Source of the DNA: Vibrio sp. HI00D65
GTDB lineage: Bacteria; Pseudomonadota; Gammaproteobacteria; Enterobacterales; Vibrionaceae
DNA: 64,000 bases
Reading direction: 5' to 3'
Assembly: GCF_001635455.1 (NCBI RefSeq)
Contig: NZ_LWEH01000214.1
Coordinates: 62,001-126,000, forward strand
Shown here: positions 29,855 through 38,960 of the stretch, piece after piece
Numbering within the stretch: position 1 is the first letter of the stretch
How the letters are laid out: the number at the start of each line of letters is the position of its first letter
Translations under genes and position numbers: made by a program
The notes under the pieces: generated by a model
The model's input: only the letters and a program-made list of their open reading frames with translations
Databases searched by the model: none
What the model was told of the DNA's origin: nothing

Positions 29855-30844
29855 TTAACCGCCGATTGAAGCCAAGTTTGGAGTCATACCGCTGTTGCCA
29901 TCATGTAAGAAATGGCTAACGGACTTGGTTTGTAGCTGAGACTGTATTCGATCGATGAGCTCTTGCTCTTGTTGATCTTCTTGAATCAAATCTCTCAGTT
30001 CAACACCGTGATCGCCAAACAGACATAGGTGCAGCTTACCGGTCGCAGAAACGCGCAGTCGGTTACAGCTCTCACAAAAGTCTTTCTCGTAAGGCATGAT
30101 CAAACCAATTTCACCCTTATAATCTGGATGAACAAACACTTGCGCCGGGCCATCATTAACGGCTCTCACTTTCAGTAACCAACCATTAGCAATAAGCTGG
30201 TTACGAATCGCGATACCTGACACATGGTGTTTATCAAACAACTCATCCATCTCGCCAGTTTTCATCAGCTCAATAAAACGCAGTTGAATAGGTTTGTCTT
30301 TGATCCAATTCAGGAAGGCAGGTAACTCTTGGCTATTGAGGTCTTTCATCAATACTACGTTTACTTTGACTTGTTCAAAGCCAACCTCAAACGCTTTATC
30401 AATGCCTTGCATTACCTCAGTAAACTTATTCTCACCAGTGATCTGATGGAACATGCGCGGATCTAAGCTATCGACGCTTACGTTAATGTGAGTTAAACCA
30501 GCATCACGCCACTTTCCTACTTGTTTCGCCATGCGGTAGCCGTTAGTTGTCGTAGCAACTTTTTTGATACCGGGAGTGTTGGCAACGGTTTGAATAATTT
30601 CGGGGAAGTCTTTACGCAGGCTCGGCTCTCCGCCTGTAATGCGGATCTTTGAGGTGCCACAATCTGCAAACGCTTTTACGACACGTTTGATCTCGGGAAC
30701 ACTCAAAAAAGACGAGTTTTTTTGCCCTGACGGTTTGTAACCATCCGGCAAGCAGTAAGTACATTTAAAGTTACAAACGTCTGTAACCGACAAGCGCAAG
30801 TAATAAAACTTGCGATGGAATCTATCTTCGAATTGTTGCGCCAC
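29855..30844 (-). CDS. moaA: GTP 3',8-cyclase MoaA
   Basis: A 329-residue radical-SAM enzyme, the first step of molybdenum cofactor synthesis. The radical-SAM cluster is CNFKCTYC (C24, C28, C31), the C-terminal cluster is [18 protein letters not shown], and the essential C-terminal Gly-Gly is present (NLASIGG). The start is taken as GTG at 30844 with AAAGGTG upstream, giving the same length as E. coli MoaA; the TTG at 30859 would lie inside the predicted riboswitch. A Moco-type riboswitch precedes it. Confidence 0.95.
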   Translation of the reverse strand: MAQQFEDRFHRKFYYLRLSVTDVCNFKCTYCLPDGYKPSGQKNSSFLSVPEIKRVVKAFADCGTSKIRITGGEPSLRKDFPEIIQTVANTPGIKKVATTTNGYRMAKQVGKWRDAGLTHINVSVDSLDPRMFHQITGENKFTEVMQGIDKAFEVGFEQVKVNVVLMKDLNSQELPAFLNWIKDKPIQLRFIELMKTGEMDELFDKHHVSGIAIRNQLIANGWLLKVRAVNDGPAQVFVHPDYKGEIGLIMPYEKDFCESCNRLRVSATGKLHLCLFGDHGVELRDLIQEDQQEQELIDRIQSQLQTKSVSHFLHDGNSGMTPNLASIGG

Positions 30845-30847
30845 GGA

Positions 30848-30985
30848 ACACCTTTCCAAACACGGGAGGCATAATCATTTCCAATTAAGCCCTTGTGACA
30901 ACATGTCACTGGCTCTTGATGCGTATCGTTACAGCAAATACCACTGTGCGACTTAGCATACGAGAGCTCGGAGTTATGGCAACTA
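30848..30985 (-). promoter_or_regulatory. Molybdenum cofactor (Moco) riboswitch, moaA leader
   Basis: The moaA leader carries sequence blocks typical of the Moco RNA motif of gammaproteobacteria: ACTCCGAGCTC at the 5' side and GCCTCCCGTG...GGAAAGGTGTTCC directly before the start codon, so that the ribosome site (AAAGG) is within the structure and can pair with the CCTCCC block. A perfect internal hairpin GTGACA-ACA-TGTCAC (sequence of the plus strand, 30894-30908) is also present. Binding of Moco would be expected to repress moaA translation. Confidence 0.72.
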
Positions 30986-31180
30986 CACGTTATATTCGAA
31001 CGCGCAGTAGCTGAGTAATAAAATACTTAATATTTGTACGTGAATCTAGCTCTGATGACAAAAAACGAGTCACACCGGCAAAAAAAAACGTGTCAAACGC
31101 TCAAAATAACTCTTGTTGAGTATCTGGCGAGAAGCATTTAACCTAAATTATAGTTAGTAATCCTACAACACGAATAAAAA

Positions 31181-32068
31181 ATGAACATTTACACTTCAAA
31201 GAAAGTGGTCGCAATCGGTGGTGGCCATGGCTTAGGTCGTATGCTGGCGGCATTAAAAGATTTTGGTGGTAACGCAACCGGCATTGTTGCTACAACTGAC
31301 AACGGTGGCTCCACAGGACGCATTCGAGATTGCCAAGGCGGCATTGCATGGGGTGATACCCGAAACTGTATTAATCAGTTGATCACAGAGCCGTCAATCA
31401 GCTCTATGATGTTTGAATATCGTTTTCGTGGACAAGGCGAACTCGATGGCCATAACTTAGGCAATCTAATGCTAACCGCGCTAGACAACCTTTCCGTACG
31501 CCCGTTAGAAGCAATCAACCTAATTCGCAACATGTTGAAGGTCGATGTCAATATCGTCCCAATGACTGAGCACCCGTCAGACCTTACCGCGTTGTCGATG
31601 GATGGCCACTGGGTAACCGGCGAAACCAATGTCGATGACATGACTGAGAAACTACGCATGATGGATCTGTCGCCAGAAGTACCTGCTACAAAAGAAGCGG
31701 TGGCTGCTGTAGAACAAGCCGACTGCATCGTGCTTGGGCCAGGCAGCTTTTTGACCAGTGTGATGCCACCACTTCTGCTGCCAGAAATTGGGAAAGCGAT
31801 TTCCGAAAATACCCGTGCTAAGCTAATCTTCGTCGAAAACTTATCACCAGAACACGGCCCAGCGGGTAAAATGACACTTGAGGAGCAACTTGAGTGGTGT
31901 GAACGTACCTGCAAAGCCCGCAAAATAGACACTGTTCTTGGTAATGAGCCTCACCCTGAACTTGAAGGGCAATGGAACTGTGTCACCACCGATCTTGCGT
32001 CTGCGAATCGAGATTGGCGTCATGATCGCGTGAAACTACAGCAAGCAATCGAAGCTCAACTGGCTTAA
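31181..32068 (+). CDS. YvcK/YbhK-family gluconeogenesis factor
   Basis: A 295-residue cytoplasmic protein with the N-terminal nucleotide/sugar-nucleotide binding motif VVAIGGGHGLGRML and blocks TTDNGGSTGRIRDC, GDTRNCINQL and VLGPGSFLTSVMPPLLLPEI. The family (YvcK, CofD-related) binds UDP-sugars and is needed for growth on gluconeogenic carbon in Bacillus. It is divergent from moaA, the same as ybhK-moaA in E. coli. Confidence 0.9.
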   Translation: MNIYTSKKVVAIGGGHGLGRMLAALKDFGGNATGIVATTDNGGSTGRIRDCQGGIAWGDTRNCINQLITEPSISSMMFEYRFRGQGELDGHNLGNLMLTALDNLSVRPLEAINLIRNMLKVDVNIVPMTEHPSDLTALSMDGHWVTGETNVDDMTEKLRMMDLSPEVPATKEAVAAVEQADCIVLGPGSFLTSVMPPLLLPEIGKAISENTRAKLIFVENLSPEHGPAGKMTLEEQLEWCERTCKARKIDTVLGNEPHPELEGQWNCVTTDLASANRDWRHDRVKLQQAIEAQLA

Positions 32069-32095
32069 AGCATAAGCTCAGCTCAAGCGACAAAC

Positions 32096-32124
32096 AAAAA
32101 AAGGAGCACGATGCTCCTTTTTTA
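32096..32124. terminator. Bidirectional terminator between the YvcK gene and luxU
   Basis: AAAAAGGAGCA, short loop, TGCTCCTTTTTT, between two convergent genes. Confidence 0.85.
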
Positions 32125-32146
32125 GTTTCTGTGGTCGTTCTCTACG

Positions 32147-32491
32147 TTAGAGATCCGTCATCAATTGCTGGTACTCAGTGTACGTTGAAAGCAGCAGTGA
32201 CTGCATATCTTCAAAATCACCATCGGTAATTGGAAGTGACTGTTTTACTTTGCTATCTAAACCAATGGCGAAGCTACACAGAGAATCAGCACCAAAGCTC
32301 GCAGCACTGCTCTTTAGGGCATGGCTGATATCCGCTAAATACTTTGAAGTATCTGACTCCTTATTGATCTCTAGGTGCTCATAATAGCCTTTCAACTCAC
32401 CTAAAAAGATCTCCAGTAACACCGGAACATTCTCTTGCCCTATTTCACCGGCAAGCTCATCAACTTTTTGCTGATTCAATACTTTGGTCAT
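32147..32491 (-). CDS. luxU: Quorum-sensing phosphorelay protein LuxU
   Basis: A 114-residue histidine phosphotransfer (HPt) protein. The phosphorylated His is H57 in DISHALKSSAASFGA. It carries phosphate from the hybrid sensor kinases (LuxN, LuxQ, CqsS type) to LuxO at low cell density. It lies 23 bases downstream of luxO on the same strand, the standard Vibrio luxO-luxU operon. Confidence 0.96.
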   Translation of the reverse strand: MTKVLNQQKVDELAGEIGQENVPVLLEIFLGELKGYYEHLEINKESDTSKYLADISHALKSSAASFGADSLCSFAIGLDSKVKQSLPITDGDFEDMQSLLLSTYTEYQQLMTDL

Positions 32492-32514
32492 TGTTATGTC
32501 TTATCGTTTGGTGA

Positions 32515-33903
32515 TTACTGTTTTGCGTTCCACGCTTGCAACTTACGGTAGATAGTCGACGGACTCACATCCAAGAAACCAGCCGCTCGCGGAATATTAC
32601 CGTCACACGCTTTAATCGCTTGCTCGATTGCTGTTTTTTCAGTGATCCACAGTGGGAAAATATCTTTCACCGTAATGTCTTCACTCTGCTTCTCTTTCAA
32701 GCGTAGGCTATTTTCAATCGGTTGATTCAACGGTGGTGGCAGCATATTAAGCGTTATCTCTTTACCGTTGTTCAAGACCACGACATTTCGCAATACGTTT
32801 TGCAGCTGACGAACGTTACCCGGCCACTCATATTGATTAAAACGATCCAGGACTTCCTGAGCAAAACGTACAAACGCTTTGCCCTCTTCCACTGACATGT
32901 AACCTAGCAGTGAGTATGCAATCTCGATAACATCTTCACCACGCTCACGCAATGGCGGCAAGTGCAGAGGAATTACATACAAACGATAGTATAAATCCTC
33001 TCTAAAGCGCCCTTCTTGTACTTCTTTCCATGGGTCACGGTTGGTCGCACAAACAAAGCGAACATCCACGCTCTTCATCTTCGACGAACCCACTTTTTGG
33101 AAGGTACCAGTCTGGATAAAGCGTAAAAGCTTAGTTTGCAGATCAAGGTCCATTTCACAGAGCTCATCAAGGAACAAGGTGCCACCATCAGCCAGTTCAG
33201 CAGCGCCTTGACGATCTGTTGCCGCCCCTGTAAATGCTCCTTTCACGTGACCAAACAGTTCACTTTCAATCAAGTCCTTAGGAATCGCAGCACAGTTAAT
33301 TGCGATAAACGGCTTATCACCACGCTTACTCGCGGCGTGAATAGCTTCTGCACACACCTCTTTACCGGTACCACTTTCACCAGTAATAAAAATACTCGCT
33401 TTACTTGATGCGGCAGAATCAATCGTTCGGTACACCTGCTGCATAGTTTGGCTACTGCCGATGAAACCTTGATAGTTTTGGTTTCCAGGGTGTTCCGAAC
33501 TATTCTTTAATTTCGTCGCTTTGCGTATTGCGTTGTTGACCGTAATACGTAGACGGTCGGCTTCACACGGTTTGATAAGGAAGTCTTGAGAACCATGACG
33601 CATCGCTTCAACTGCGGTATCAATCGAACCGTGAGCTGTCATGAAGATCACAGGCACCTCTGGGTACTTTTGTTTAACCGCAAATAGCACGTCCATCCCC
33701 GTCATATCAGGTAGACGTAGATCTAATAAAATCAGGTCAGGGATTCGATGATTCAAACTCTCAATTGCATCGCGGCCAGTGCCTACAATGTTGATATCAA
33801 TTTCGAGCGGTGTAAGATACGAGCGGTACAAAGCTGCTACCGAGGCGGTATCCTCTACCATCAACAAATACTTTGATTTGTTATCTAGCGTTTTTGATTG
33901 CAT
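32515..33903 (-). CDS. luxO: Quorum-sensing sigma-54-dependent response regulator LuxO
   Basis: A 462-residue NtrC-type regulator. Receiver domain with phospho-acceptor D61 ([10 protein letters not shown]; equals D47 in the published LuxO numbering, which begins at MVEDTAS), AAA+ domain with Walker A GESGTGKE and the sigma-54 contact loop GAFTGA, and a C-terminal Fis-type helix-turn-helix ([24 protein letters not shown]). When phosphorylated at low cell density it activates qrr sRNA genes. Start at 33903 (MQSKTLDN) is a choice; the frame is open to 33927. Divergent qrr1 lies upstream. Confidence 0.95.
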   Translation of the reverse strand: MQSKTLDNKSKYLLMVEDTASVAALYRSYLTPLEIDINIVGTGRDAIESLNHRIPDLILLDLRLPDMTGMDVLFAVKQKYPEVPVIFMTAHGSIDTAVEAMRHGSQDFLIKPCEADRLRITVNNAIRKATKLKNSSEHPGNQNYQGFIGSSQTMQQVYRTIDSAASSKASIFITGESGTGKEVCAEAIHAASKRGDKPFIAINCAAIPKDLIESELFGHVKGAFTGAATDRQGAAELADGGTLFLDELCEMDLDLQTKLLRFIQTGTFQKVGSSKMKSVDVRFVCATNRDPWKEVQEGRFREDLYYRLYVIPLHLPPLRERGEDVIEIAYSLLGYMSVEEGKAFVRFAQEVLDRFNQYEWPGNVRQLQNVLRNVVVLNNGKEITLNMLPPPLNQPIENSLRLKEKQSEDITVKDIFPLWITEKTAIEQAIKACDGNIPRAAGFLDVSPSTIYRKLQAWNAKQ

Positions 33904-33951
33904 ATCCCAGCCATTTATAATTTGCATTTCTTATTATAGTCGCATTCCGCT

Positions 33952-33964
33952 TTGCATTATGCAA
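33952..33964. promoter_or_regulatory. LuxO binding site upstream of qrr1
   Basis: TTGCATTATGCAA is a perfect palindrome (TTGCA-TTA-TGCAA) that fits the reported LuxO consensus TTGCA-3 A/T-TGCAA. It lies about 65 bases upstream of the sigma-54 promoter of qrr1, a normal distance for an enhancer site, and also next to the luxO start, so autoregulation is possible. A single half site TTTGCA occurs at 33931. Confidence 0.8.
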
Positions 33965-34027
33965 ATTGGCCACAATATTTGTATTGTATTTCTGTACCGA
34001 CTTCAAACAATCAATATCTTATCTATA

Positions 34028-34042
34028 TGGCATGAAGGATGC
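34028..34042 (+). promoter_or_regulatory. Sigma-54 promoter of qrr1
   Basis: TGGCATGAAGGATGC has the invariant GG (34029-34030) and GC (34041-34042) with exactly ten bases between, close to TGGCAC-5-TTGC. Predicted transcription start is about 34054, the first base of the Qrr sequence. Confidence 0.85.
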
Positions 34043-34053
34043 AGTCGTTAGGA

Positions 34054-34147
34054 TGACCTTCGGGTCACCTAGCCAACTGACGTTGTTAGTGGACTTAGTG
34101 TTCACAAACGTAAGCCAGTAGAACAATTCCTACTGGCTGTTTTTTTG
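34054..34147 (+). ncRNA. qrr1: Quorum regulatory small RNA Qrr1
   Basis: About 94 bases, divergent from luxO. It starts with a short stem (TGACC-TTCG-GGTCA), followed by the near-invariant Qrr core beginning CACCTAGCCAACTGACG at 34066 and continuing to GTTGTTAGTG, which base-pairs with luxR/hapR-type and aphA mRNAs with Hfq. A terminator hairpin (AGCCAGTAG ... CTACTGGCT plus T run, 34113-34147) closes it. The compact first stem is a known trait that sets Qrr1 apart from Qrr2-5. Position, promoter and sequence all agree with qrr1 of other vibrios. Confidence 0.95.
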
Positions 34148-34192
34148 TCCTGAGCACAATCAAAAGGGAGGTTTGACCAATATAGTCGACAT

Positions 34193-36223
34193 TTAGCTAT
34201 TGGTAATGAACTGCTTCCTCAACTGCTCGATTTCATCTCGTTTCTGCGCCGCTAACTCAAACTCCAGGTTTTGAGCATGTTGGTACATCGCCGCTTCCAG
34301 CTTACTGATCTCTTTATCGAGTTGTTGTGGCGTCAGCACAGCATAGCTCTGAGAAGGCTCTGCCACCTTAGCCAATGGCACCTGTTTAGATTGGCGCTGT
34401 TGCTTCGACTTAGTGATATCACCCAACTCCATGATATCTTTAATGTTGCGCTTCAGAGCTTGTGGAGTGATACCTTGCTCTTCGTTATAAGCCTGCTGCT
34501 TCTCTCGACGTCGTTCTGTTTCGTCAATCGCCTTTTTCATCGATTTAGTGATTGAATCACCGTATAAGATCGCCTTACCTTCAAGGTTACGGGCTGCACG
34601 ACCGATCGTTTGGATCAGAGAGCGTTCAGAACGCAAGAAACCTTCTTTGTCAGCATCCAAAATCGCCACCAGCGATACCTCAGGCATATCCAAGCCCTCA
34701 CGAAGTAAGTTAATACCCACTAGCACATCAAACTCGCCCAAACGGAGATCTCGAATAATCTCTACACGCTCAACAGTATCGATGTCTGAGTGTAAGTAAC
34801 GCACTTTCACACCATGTTCTGTTAGATATTCAGTTAAGTCCTCTGCCATTCTCTTAGTTAACGTCGTCACCAATACACGCTCATCTTTTTCTGAACGTAT
34901 TCTGATTTCAGACAACAAATCATCCACCTGAGTCGCCACTGGCCTTACTTCAATAATCGGGTCTAACAGGCCCGTTGGACGGACAACCTGATCAGCGACG
35001 TCACCATCAGACTTTTCAAGCTCGTAGTTTCCAGGCGTTGCTGAGACGAAAATCGTTTGTGGAGCAATCGATTCAAACTCATCGAACTTCATTGGTCGGT
35101 TGTCTAACGCAGACGGTAGACGGAAGCCAAATTCAACCAAGGTCTCCTTACGAGAGCGGTCACCTTTATACATCGCACCGATTTGCGGCACGGTAACGTG
35201 TGACTCATCAATAATCAGCAGACCATCATCAGGCAAATAGTCAAATAATGTAGGAGGCGCTTCACCTTCAGCACGACCACTCAAGTAACGTGAGTAGTTT
35301 TCAATGCCCGAGCAGAAGCCAAGTTCTGTCATCATCTCGATGTCAAATTGAGTTCTTTGTGATATGCGCTGCTCTTCGAGAAGTTTGTTATTATCCTTAA
35401 GGTATTGGGCACGATCTCGCAGTTCATCTTTGATGTTCTCGATCGCTTCAAGGATTTTTTCTCTCGGTGTCACATAGTGAGTCTTTGGATAAACCGTAAA
35501 GCGTGGCAAATCTCTTTGTTTAATTGTGCCAGTTAGCGGGTCGAAGATACTGATACAGTCGACTTCATCATCAAACATCTCGATTCGTACTGCGTCTTGG
35601 TCCGATTCAGCCGGAAAGATATCAATCACTTCACCACGAACACGGAACTGACCACGCTCAAAAGCAACATCGTTTCTGGAATATTGAAGTTCGGCCAAAC
35701 GACGTAAGATATCGCGCTGATCCATGATCTCTCCACGGCTCAAATGAAGCATCATTTTCAAATAAGATTTAGGATCACCCAAACCATAGATAGCGGACAC
35801 AGACGCAACGATAATGGCGTCCTTTCTTTCTAATAGGGCCTTGGTCGCCGAGAGCCTCATTTGTTCGATATGAGCGTTTACAGACGCATCTTTCTCAATA
35901 AATGTATCCGTGGTTGGAACATAGGCTTCTGGTTGGTAGTAGTCATAGTAAGAAACGAAATACTCGACAGCGTTATTTGGGAAGAAAGACTTCATCTCAC
36001 CATACAGTTGAGCAGCCAACGTCTTATTCGGCGCTAATAGGATTGCTGGTCGTTGAGATTGGGAAATGACGTTAGCAAGCGTAAAGGTTTTACCCGACCC
36101 CGTTACCCCTAATAGAGTTTGATGTGCAAGACCAGAATCCAGTCCATTTAGTAATTGGGTAATCGCAGTCGGCTGGTCACCGGACGGACTGTAGTCCGAT
36201 ACCAAATCAAAAAGTTTACTCAT
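34193..36223 (-). CDS. uvrB: UvrABC excinuclease subunit B
   Basis: A 676-residue helicase-like protein of nucleotide excision repair. Walker A GVTGSGKT, beta-hairpin region [25 protein letters not shown] box, [26 protein letters not shown] and QTIGRAARN, with the C-terminal UVR domain ([20 protein letters not shown]) that binds UvrC. The length matches E. coli (673). A SOS-like box lies directly upstream. Confidence 0.98.
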   Translation of the reverse strand: MSKLFDLVSDYSPSGDQPTAITQLLNGLDSGLAHQTLLGVTGSGKTFTLANVISQSQRPAILLAPNKTLAAQLYGEMKSFFPNNAVEYFVSYYDYYQPEAYVPTTDTFIEKDASVNAHIEQMRLSATKALLERKDAIIVASVSAIYGLGDPKSYLKMMLHLSRGEIMDQRDILRRLAELQYSRNDVAFERGQFRVRGEVIDIFPAESDQDAVRIEMFDDEVDCISIFDPLTGTIKQRDLPRFTVYPKTHYVTPREKILEAIENIKDELRDRAQYLKDNNKLLEEQRISQRTQFDIEMMTELGFCSGIENYSRYLSGRAEGEAPPTLFDYLPDDGLLIIDESHVTVPQIGAMYKGDRSRKETLVEFGFRLPSALDNRPMKFDEFESIAPQTIFVSATPGNYELEKSDGDVADQVVRPTGLLDPIIEVRPVATQVDDLLSEIRIRSEKDERVLVTTLTKRMAEDLTEYLTEHGVKVRYLHSDIDTVERVEIIRDLRLGEFDVLVGINLLREGLDMPEVSLVAILDADKEGFLRSERSLIQTIGRAARNLEGKAILYGDSITKSMKKAIDETERRREKQQAYNEEQGITPQALKRNIKDIMELGDITKSKQQRQSKQVPLAKVAEPSQSYAVLTPQQLDKEISKLEAAMYQHAQNLEFELAAQKRDEIEQLRKQFITNS

Positions 36224-36238
36224 AGGTCGCCATTTCCA

Positions 36239-36258
36239 TACTGTTTTTTTAATCAGGT
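36239..36258 (-). promoter_or_regulatory. Possible LexA (SOS) box before uvrB
   Basis: TACTGTTTTTTTAATCAGGT has one perfect consensus half (TACTGT) and a degenerate other half with the correct eight-base spacing (CTGT-8-TCAG against CTGT-8-ACAG). It lies about 15 bases upstream of the uvrB start; uvrB is a classic SOS gene. Confidence 0.45.
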
Positions 36259-36682
36259 CATTGTCACTCTAGGAGGAGTGTCGATGCAACTATTATCTGG
36301 AGAAATGCATCTTAAGATTAGAGATCAGTTATAGCTTTTAATTTTAGAACTTGGTATTATCCGTGCCCCTGCAAAGTTTCCTCAACTAAATTACTCGAAT
36401 TTTAATCCACTACTTTTCCCCAAAAAATCTAAAAATACCGCTTGTTTTACTGTTCCCTTTGTAATCAATAAAAGTTATACAATCGTAATAAATTGCGATT
36501 AGCCCTTTAAGTACATTAAGTTAGATCGAATTTTACATTTTCAGATTTACCCCAGCTATTGTTGTTAAAGTTTCACACACACACTTATCCACAATTTTGG
36601 TGGATAACTAAAGCAAAGCCTGATTTAATAAGGCATTTGAGAAAGTAAAGTTATTTATCTAATTTTTTTCTACTATTTTTTA
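36259..36682. other. uvrB to tRNA-Asn intergenic region
   Basis: About 420 AT-rich bases without a gene. It includes two inverted DnaA-box-like sequences (36585-36593 and 36599-36607), listed separately. A possible uvrB leader and promoter region lie at its left end. Confidence 0.5.
36585..36607. promoter_or_regulatory. Pair of inverted DnaA-box-like 9-mers
   Basis: TTATCCACA (36585-36593) is a perfect DnaA box; GGTGGATAA (36599-36607) is the inverse complement TTATCCACC, one base from consensus. Five bases separate them. Together they form an 8-bp perfect inverted repeat. Confidence 0.45.
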
Positions 36683-36711
36683 TTGACAGAAAATAGGACT
36701 CTTATTAAAAT
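36683..36711 (+). promoter_or_regulatory. Promoter of the tRNA-Asn gene
   Basis: TTGACA (36683-36688), a 17-base spacer, then TAAAAT (36706-36711), followed by the GC-rich discriminator TCGCGTCGC, as is usual for stringently controlled stable-RNA promoters. Confidence 0.8.
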
Positions 36712-36731
36712 TCGCGTCGCTAACAAGCAAT

Positions 36732-36807
36732 TCCCCCTTAGTTCAGTTGGTAGAACGGCGGACTGTTAATCCGTATGTCGCAGGTTCGAGTCCCGCAGGG
36801 GGAGCCA
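36732..36807 (+). tRNA. tRNA-Asn (GTT)
   Basis: 76 bases with encoded CCA. Acceptor stem TCCCCCT / AGGGGGA with discriminator G; anticodon loop ACTGTTAAT gives anticodon GTT (Asn). T-arm loop TTCGAGT is standard. It marks the left edge of the accessory region. Confidence 0.97.
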
Positions 36808-36927
36808 AATTTAAAGAAGCCGCATCACCTGATGCGGCTTTTTGCGTATTAAAGCGACTGGTTTGTACCAGACCAATGTCTCAGAGCTGGCCGCCCGCGT
36901 TCTAGTCCCGCAGGGGAAGCCAAATTT
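36784..36927. repeat. Imperfect direct repeat of the tRNA-Asn 3' end (possible attachment site scar)
   Basis: Bases 36784-36812 (the last 24 bases of the tRNA gene plus flank) recur at 36899-36927 with two mismatches (G to T in the T loop and G to A in the acceptor stem). The second copy lacks the rest of a functional tRNA. Either an old attachment-site duplication from an element integrated at the tRNA 3' end or the decayed end of a tandem tRNA gene. No integrase is present. Confidence 0.65.
36815..36844 (+). terminator. Terminator of tRNA-Asn
   Basis: AAGCCGCATCA, short loop, TGATGCGGCTTTTT. Confidence 0.85.
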
Positions 36928-36958
36928 CTAGAAAAGGTAGGATGTGTCTAGCGCGGAT

Positions 36959-36988
36959 CAAAAAAGCCACGAACGAATCCGTGGCTTG
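36959..36988. terminator. Second hairpin downstream of tRNA-Asn
   Basis: AAAAAAGCCACG, six-base loop, CGTGGCTTGC. The A run on the left gives a T run on the minus strand, so it can terminate the toxin-like pseudogene at 37056-38268. Confidence 0.6.
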
Positions 36989-37055
36989 CTTAACCTTTGA
37001 GACTACAGGCTACTCGAAAAATAATCGGTGCACAGCAAAGTCCATTTGTGTTGTA

Positions 37056-38268
37056 TTATAGTTGACGAGCAATCGTATCCATTAGCACAGCTGCTACCTT
37101 ATCATCGCCAGCTTTATCGCCTTTGCTGTAAGTATTGTTCTGACGCTGCGATGGATCATGGATATTGGTGATGGCTACTACTTCTCTCTCGATACCAAAT
37201 CCAACCAACTTAATCATCAGCTCTTTATTTTTAAATGAGTCGCCAACTATCGTTTTCCTGCCAAGTCTCATAACTCTTCAGATCATAAACTCGATAAAGG
37301 TCCTCACCCCAGATTTCAGCAGCTTTCTTTACATGCCAAAATTCTGAAGATGGGTTATCTACATAATAGCCGGCTTCCCCCACTGCTTTTATATTAATAG
37401 TCTGGATAACGGAATGACCGATATCATTGCCCTCATCAACCGAGGTGTAATTCAACATACTGTGTGTTTGACTAGATTCTTTGGTTTGGTTAAAACCAAA
37501 GCCTACTGCGAGACCAGCAGACGGACCATCTGCTTTGCTCGCTTCAAAAGAACCCGTAATATCAAAACTAAAAGACGTACTCTCAGCTAACAAAATCTCT
37601 TTATTCACATTACTCGAGCTCAGAAAGCTTTGCTGGTTCACGAACAGATTTCCATGACGGTGTTGAGGAAGACAGTGATCGTTTAGTTCGTTGTTTTCGC
37701 ACCTCTCACTTAAATACTCCCAAGTCAACCTTATTTGCTCTTCTAGATCATTAGGGGCTTCATTAACCGCTCTGCGGTGCATCTGATTGTAAGCATCTTC
37801 CCACTCGAAAAAATGGCCTCCATCGGAAAGGGTTTGACGTGAGACATTCATGCTGCCGTCAACTGCCATAATATAATTAGTCATGTTTGACTGAGAAAAC
37901 ATCAACAGATCGATAGTACGAGCGACGTCAACCTGCCCATGGATCTTGTACTTTTCCTTACCTGGGCCATAGGCACCATTCTAAGAGGTAATAATGAGCT
38001 GTTCTTCAATTTGACCATCTTCTATTCTTGCATGCTGACAAAGGTTCGCAATTTTCCCAGGTAAACACTTCTGCTCTAGATGGTTATTAATATATTCTAC
38101 TTTTGCATTAAATATATCGCAGGCTGTCGCCGGGTCGTCGTACGAAACGTACTCGTCAGCGCCTTTAAAGTAAGTATCATCAATTCCAAGGATAGGAGAT
38201 GTATTAGCATAGCCTGATAACACAGAGACTGTTATCAAGCTTAGACTGAAGCTTCTTAATTTCATCAC
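37056..38268 (-). pseudogene. Broken leukocidin-like toxin gene
   Basis: The minus-strand frame begins with a signal peptide (MMKLRSFSLSLITVSVLSGYA), runs 95 codons, hits a TAG at 37981-37983, continues in the same frame from 37980 to 37231 and is then shifted near a T/A-rich run at about 37240-37250 into the frame that ends at 37056. Restored, it would encode about 400 residues. The middle has the Gly/Ser/Ala-rich amphipathic stretch SFSFDITGSFEASKADGPSA and a QTHSMLNYTSVDEGN segment similar in pattern to the intact gene at 42842-44332 and to the pre-stem/stem region of leukocidin-type pore-forming toxins such as Vibrio cholerae cytolysin. Family call is by pattern, not by search. Two independent lesions make a functional product unlikely. 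Confidence 0.65.
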
Positions 38269-38409
38269 TCGTTCCTTTTAACTGCATTAACATCATTATC
38301 GATGCCTTTCAAAATTAACGAGCCAAAAAATATAATCACAATAAAGTAGTAATAAAAAATATATTATTTTATTGAAAATAACTGAAGAATAGTGAAGTCA
38401 CTATTTCAT

Positions 38410-38622
38410 TCATATATCATAAGAAAAATGAAGATCGATAATTTTAGAGTCTTCTTCCTTAAACCTTCGATAACAATGTGAAATAAGACGACCTTGCTCA
38501 GTACGAAAAGAAAGACCTGAATGCCCTATATTAATTCTCTTCCGCCATACTAACAGGTCTTCTAGCGAATCGACCTTCTCTATTTGAATTTGTATTTTTT
38601 CAAAGTATCCGTCAAAGTTCAT
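38410..38622 (-). CDS. Hypothetical small protein (70 residues)
   Basis: Reads MNFDGYFEKIQIQIEKVDSLEDLL and ends in KIIDLHFSYDI; hydrophilic, no signal peptide, no membrane helix, no motif I recognise. Base composition and codon use are those of the surrounding AT-rich block, and there is only a weak ribosome site (TAAGAT). It may be a small cytoplasmic accessory protein of the toxin genes or a chance frame. Confidence 0.35.
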   Translation of the reverse strand: MNFDGYFEKIQIQIEKVDSLEDLLVWRKRINIGHSGLSFRTEQGRLISHCYRRFKEEDSKIIDLHFSYDI

Positions 38623-38774
38623 AATTCAATATCTTACTAAAGCCTAAAATTATTCCAACCAGTTTTTATTAATTAAGGAAATTTATAAAAACTAAATTTC
38701 AACACATCATGAATTTAAAAATTAATCTAGCCATTTACTAACCAACCGATAATTGGATAATTTTTTATAATGTA

Positions 38775-38798
38775 AAAAGCCACACTAAAGTGGCTTTT
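38775..38798. terminator. Terminator downstream of the sphingomyelinase gene
   Basis: AAAAGCCAC, six-base loop, GTGGCTTTT, with A/T runs on both sides; the minus-strand T run fits termination of the gene at 38961-40448. Confidence 0.75.
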
Positions 38799-38960
38799 AT
38801 TTAAAAGGTGTTAACTTAGAGGCAGCATTGATGGCTAACCAACCTGACCTCTGACTATCACCCAACACACTCTAGTGATTCACTATTTACAATAAACCAA
38901 ATGAGTCAAATAGTACTGACAATCAAGTAATTTCATAAAAAATCAACATTTAGGATATGT

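Larger units (their letters stand above)
38269..38960. other. AT-rich spacer between the broken toxin gene and the sphingomyelinase gene
   Basis: About 690 very AT-rich bases. They hold a possible 70-codon gene (38410-38622) and a terminator (38775-38798), listed separately, and presumably the promoter of the broken toxin gene. Nothing else is recognisable. Confidence 0.5.

Noticed and set aside
31375..31932. 185-codon minus-strand frame opposite the YvcK-family gene
   Set aside because: It lies wholly within a conserved gene, is Ser/Arg/Pro-rich and has no motif; an antisense shadow.
36886..36927. Second tRNA-Asn gene
   Set aside because: Only the T arm and the 3' acceptor strand are recognisable and both carry changes; no anticodon or D arm can be folded.
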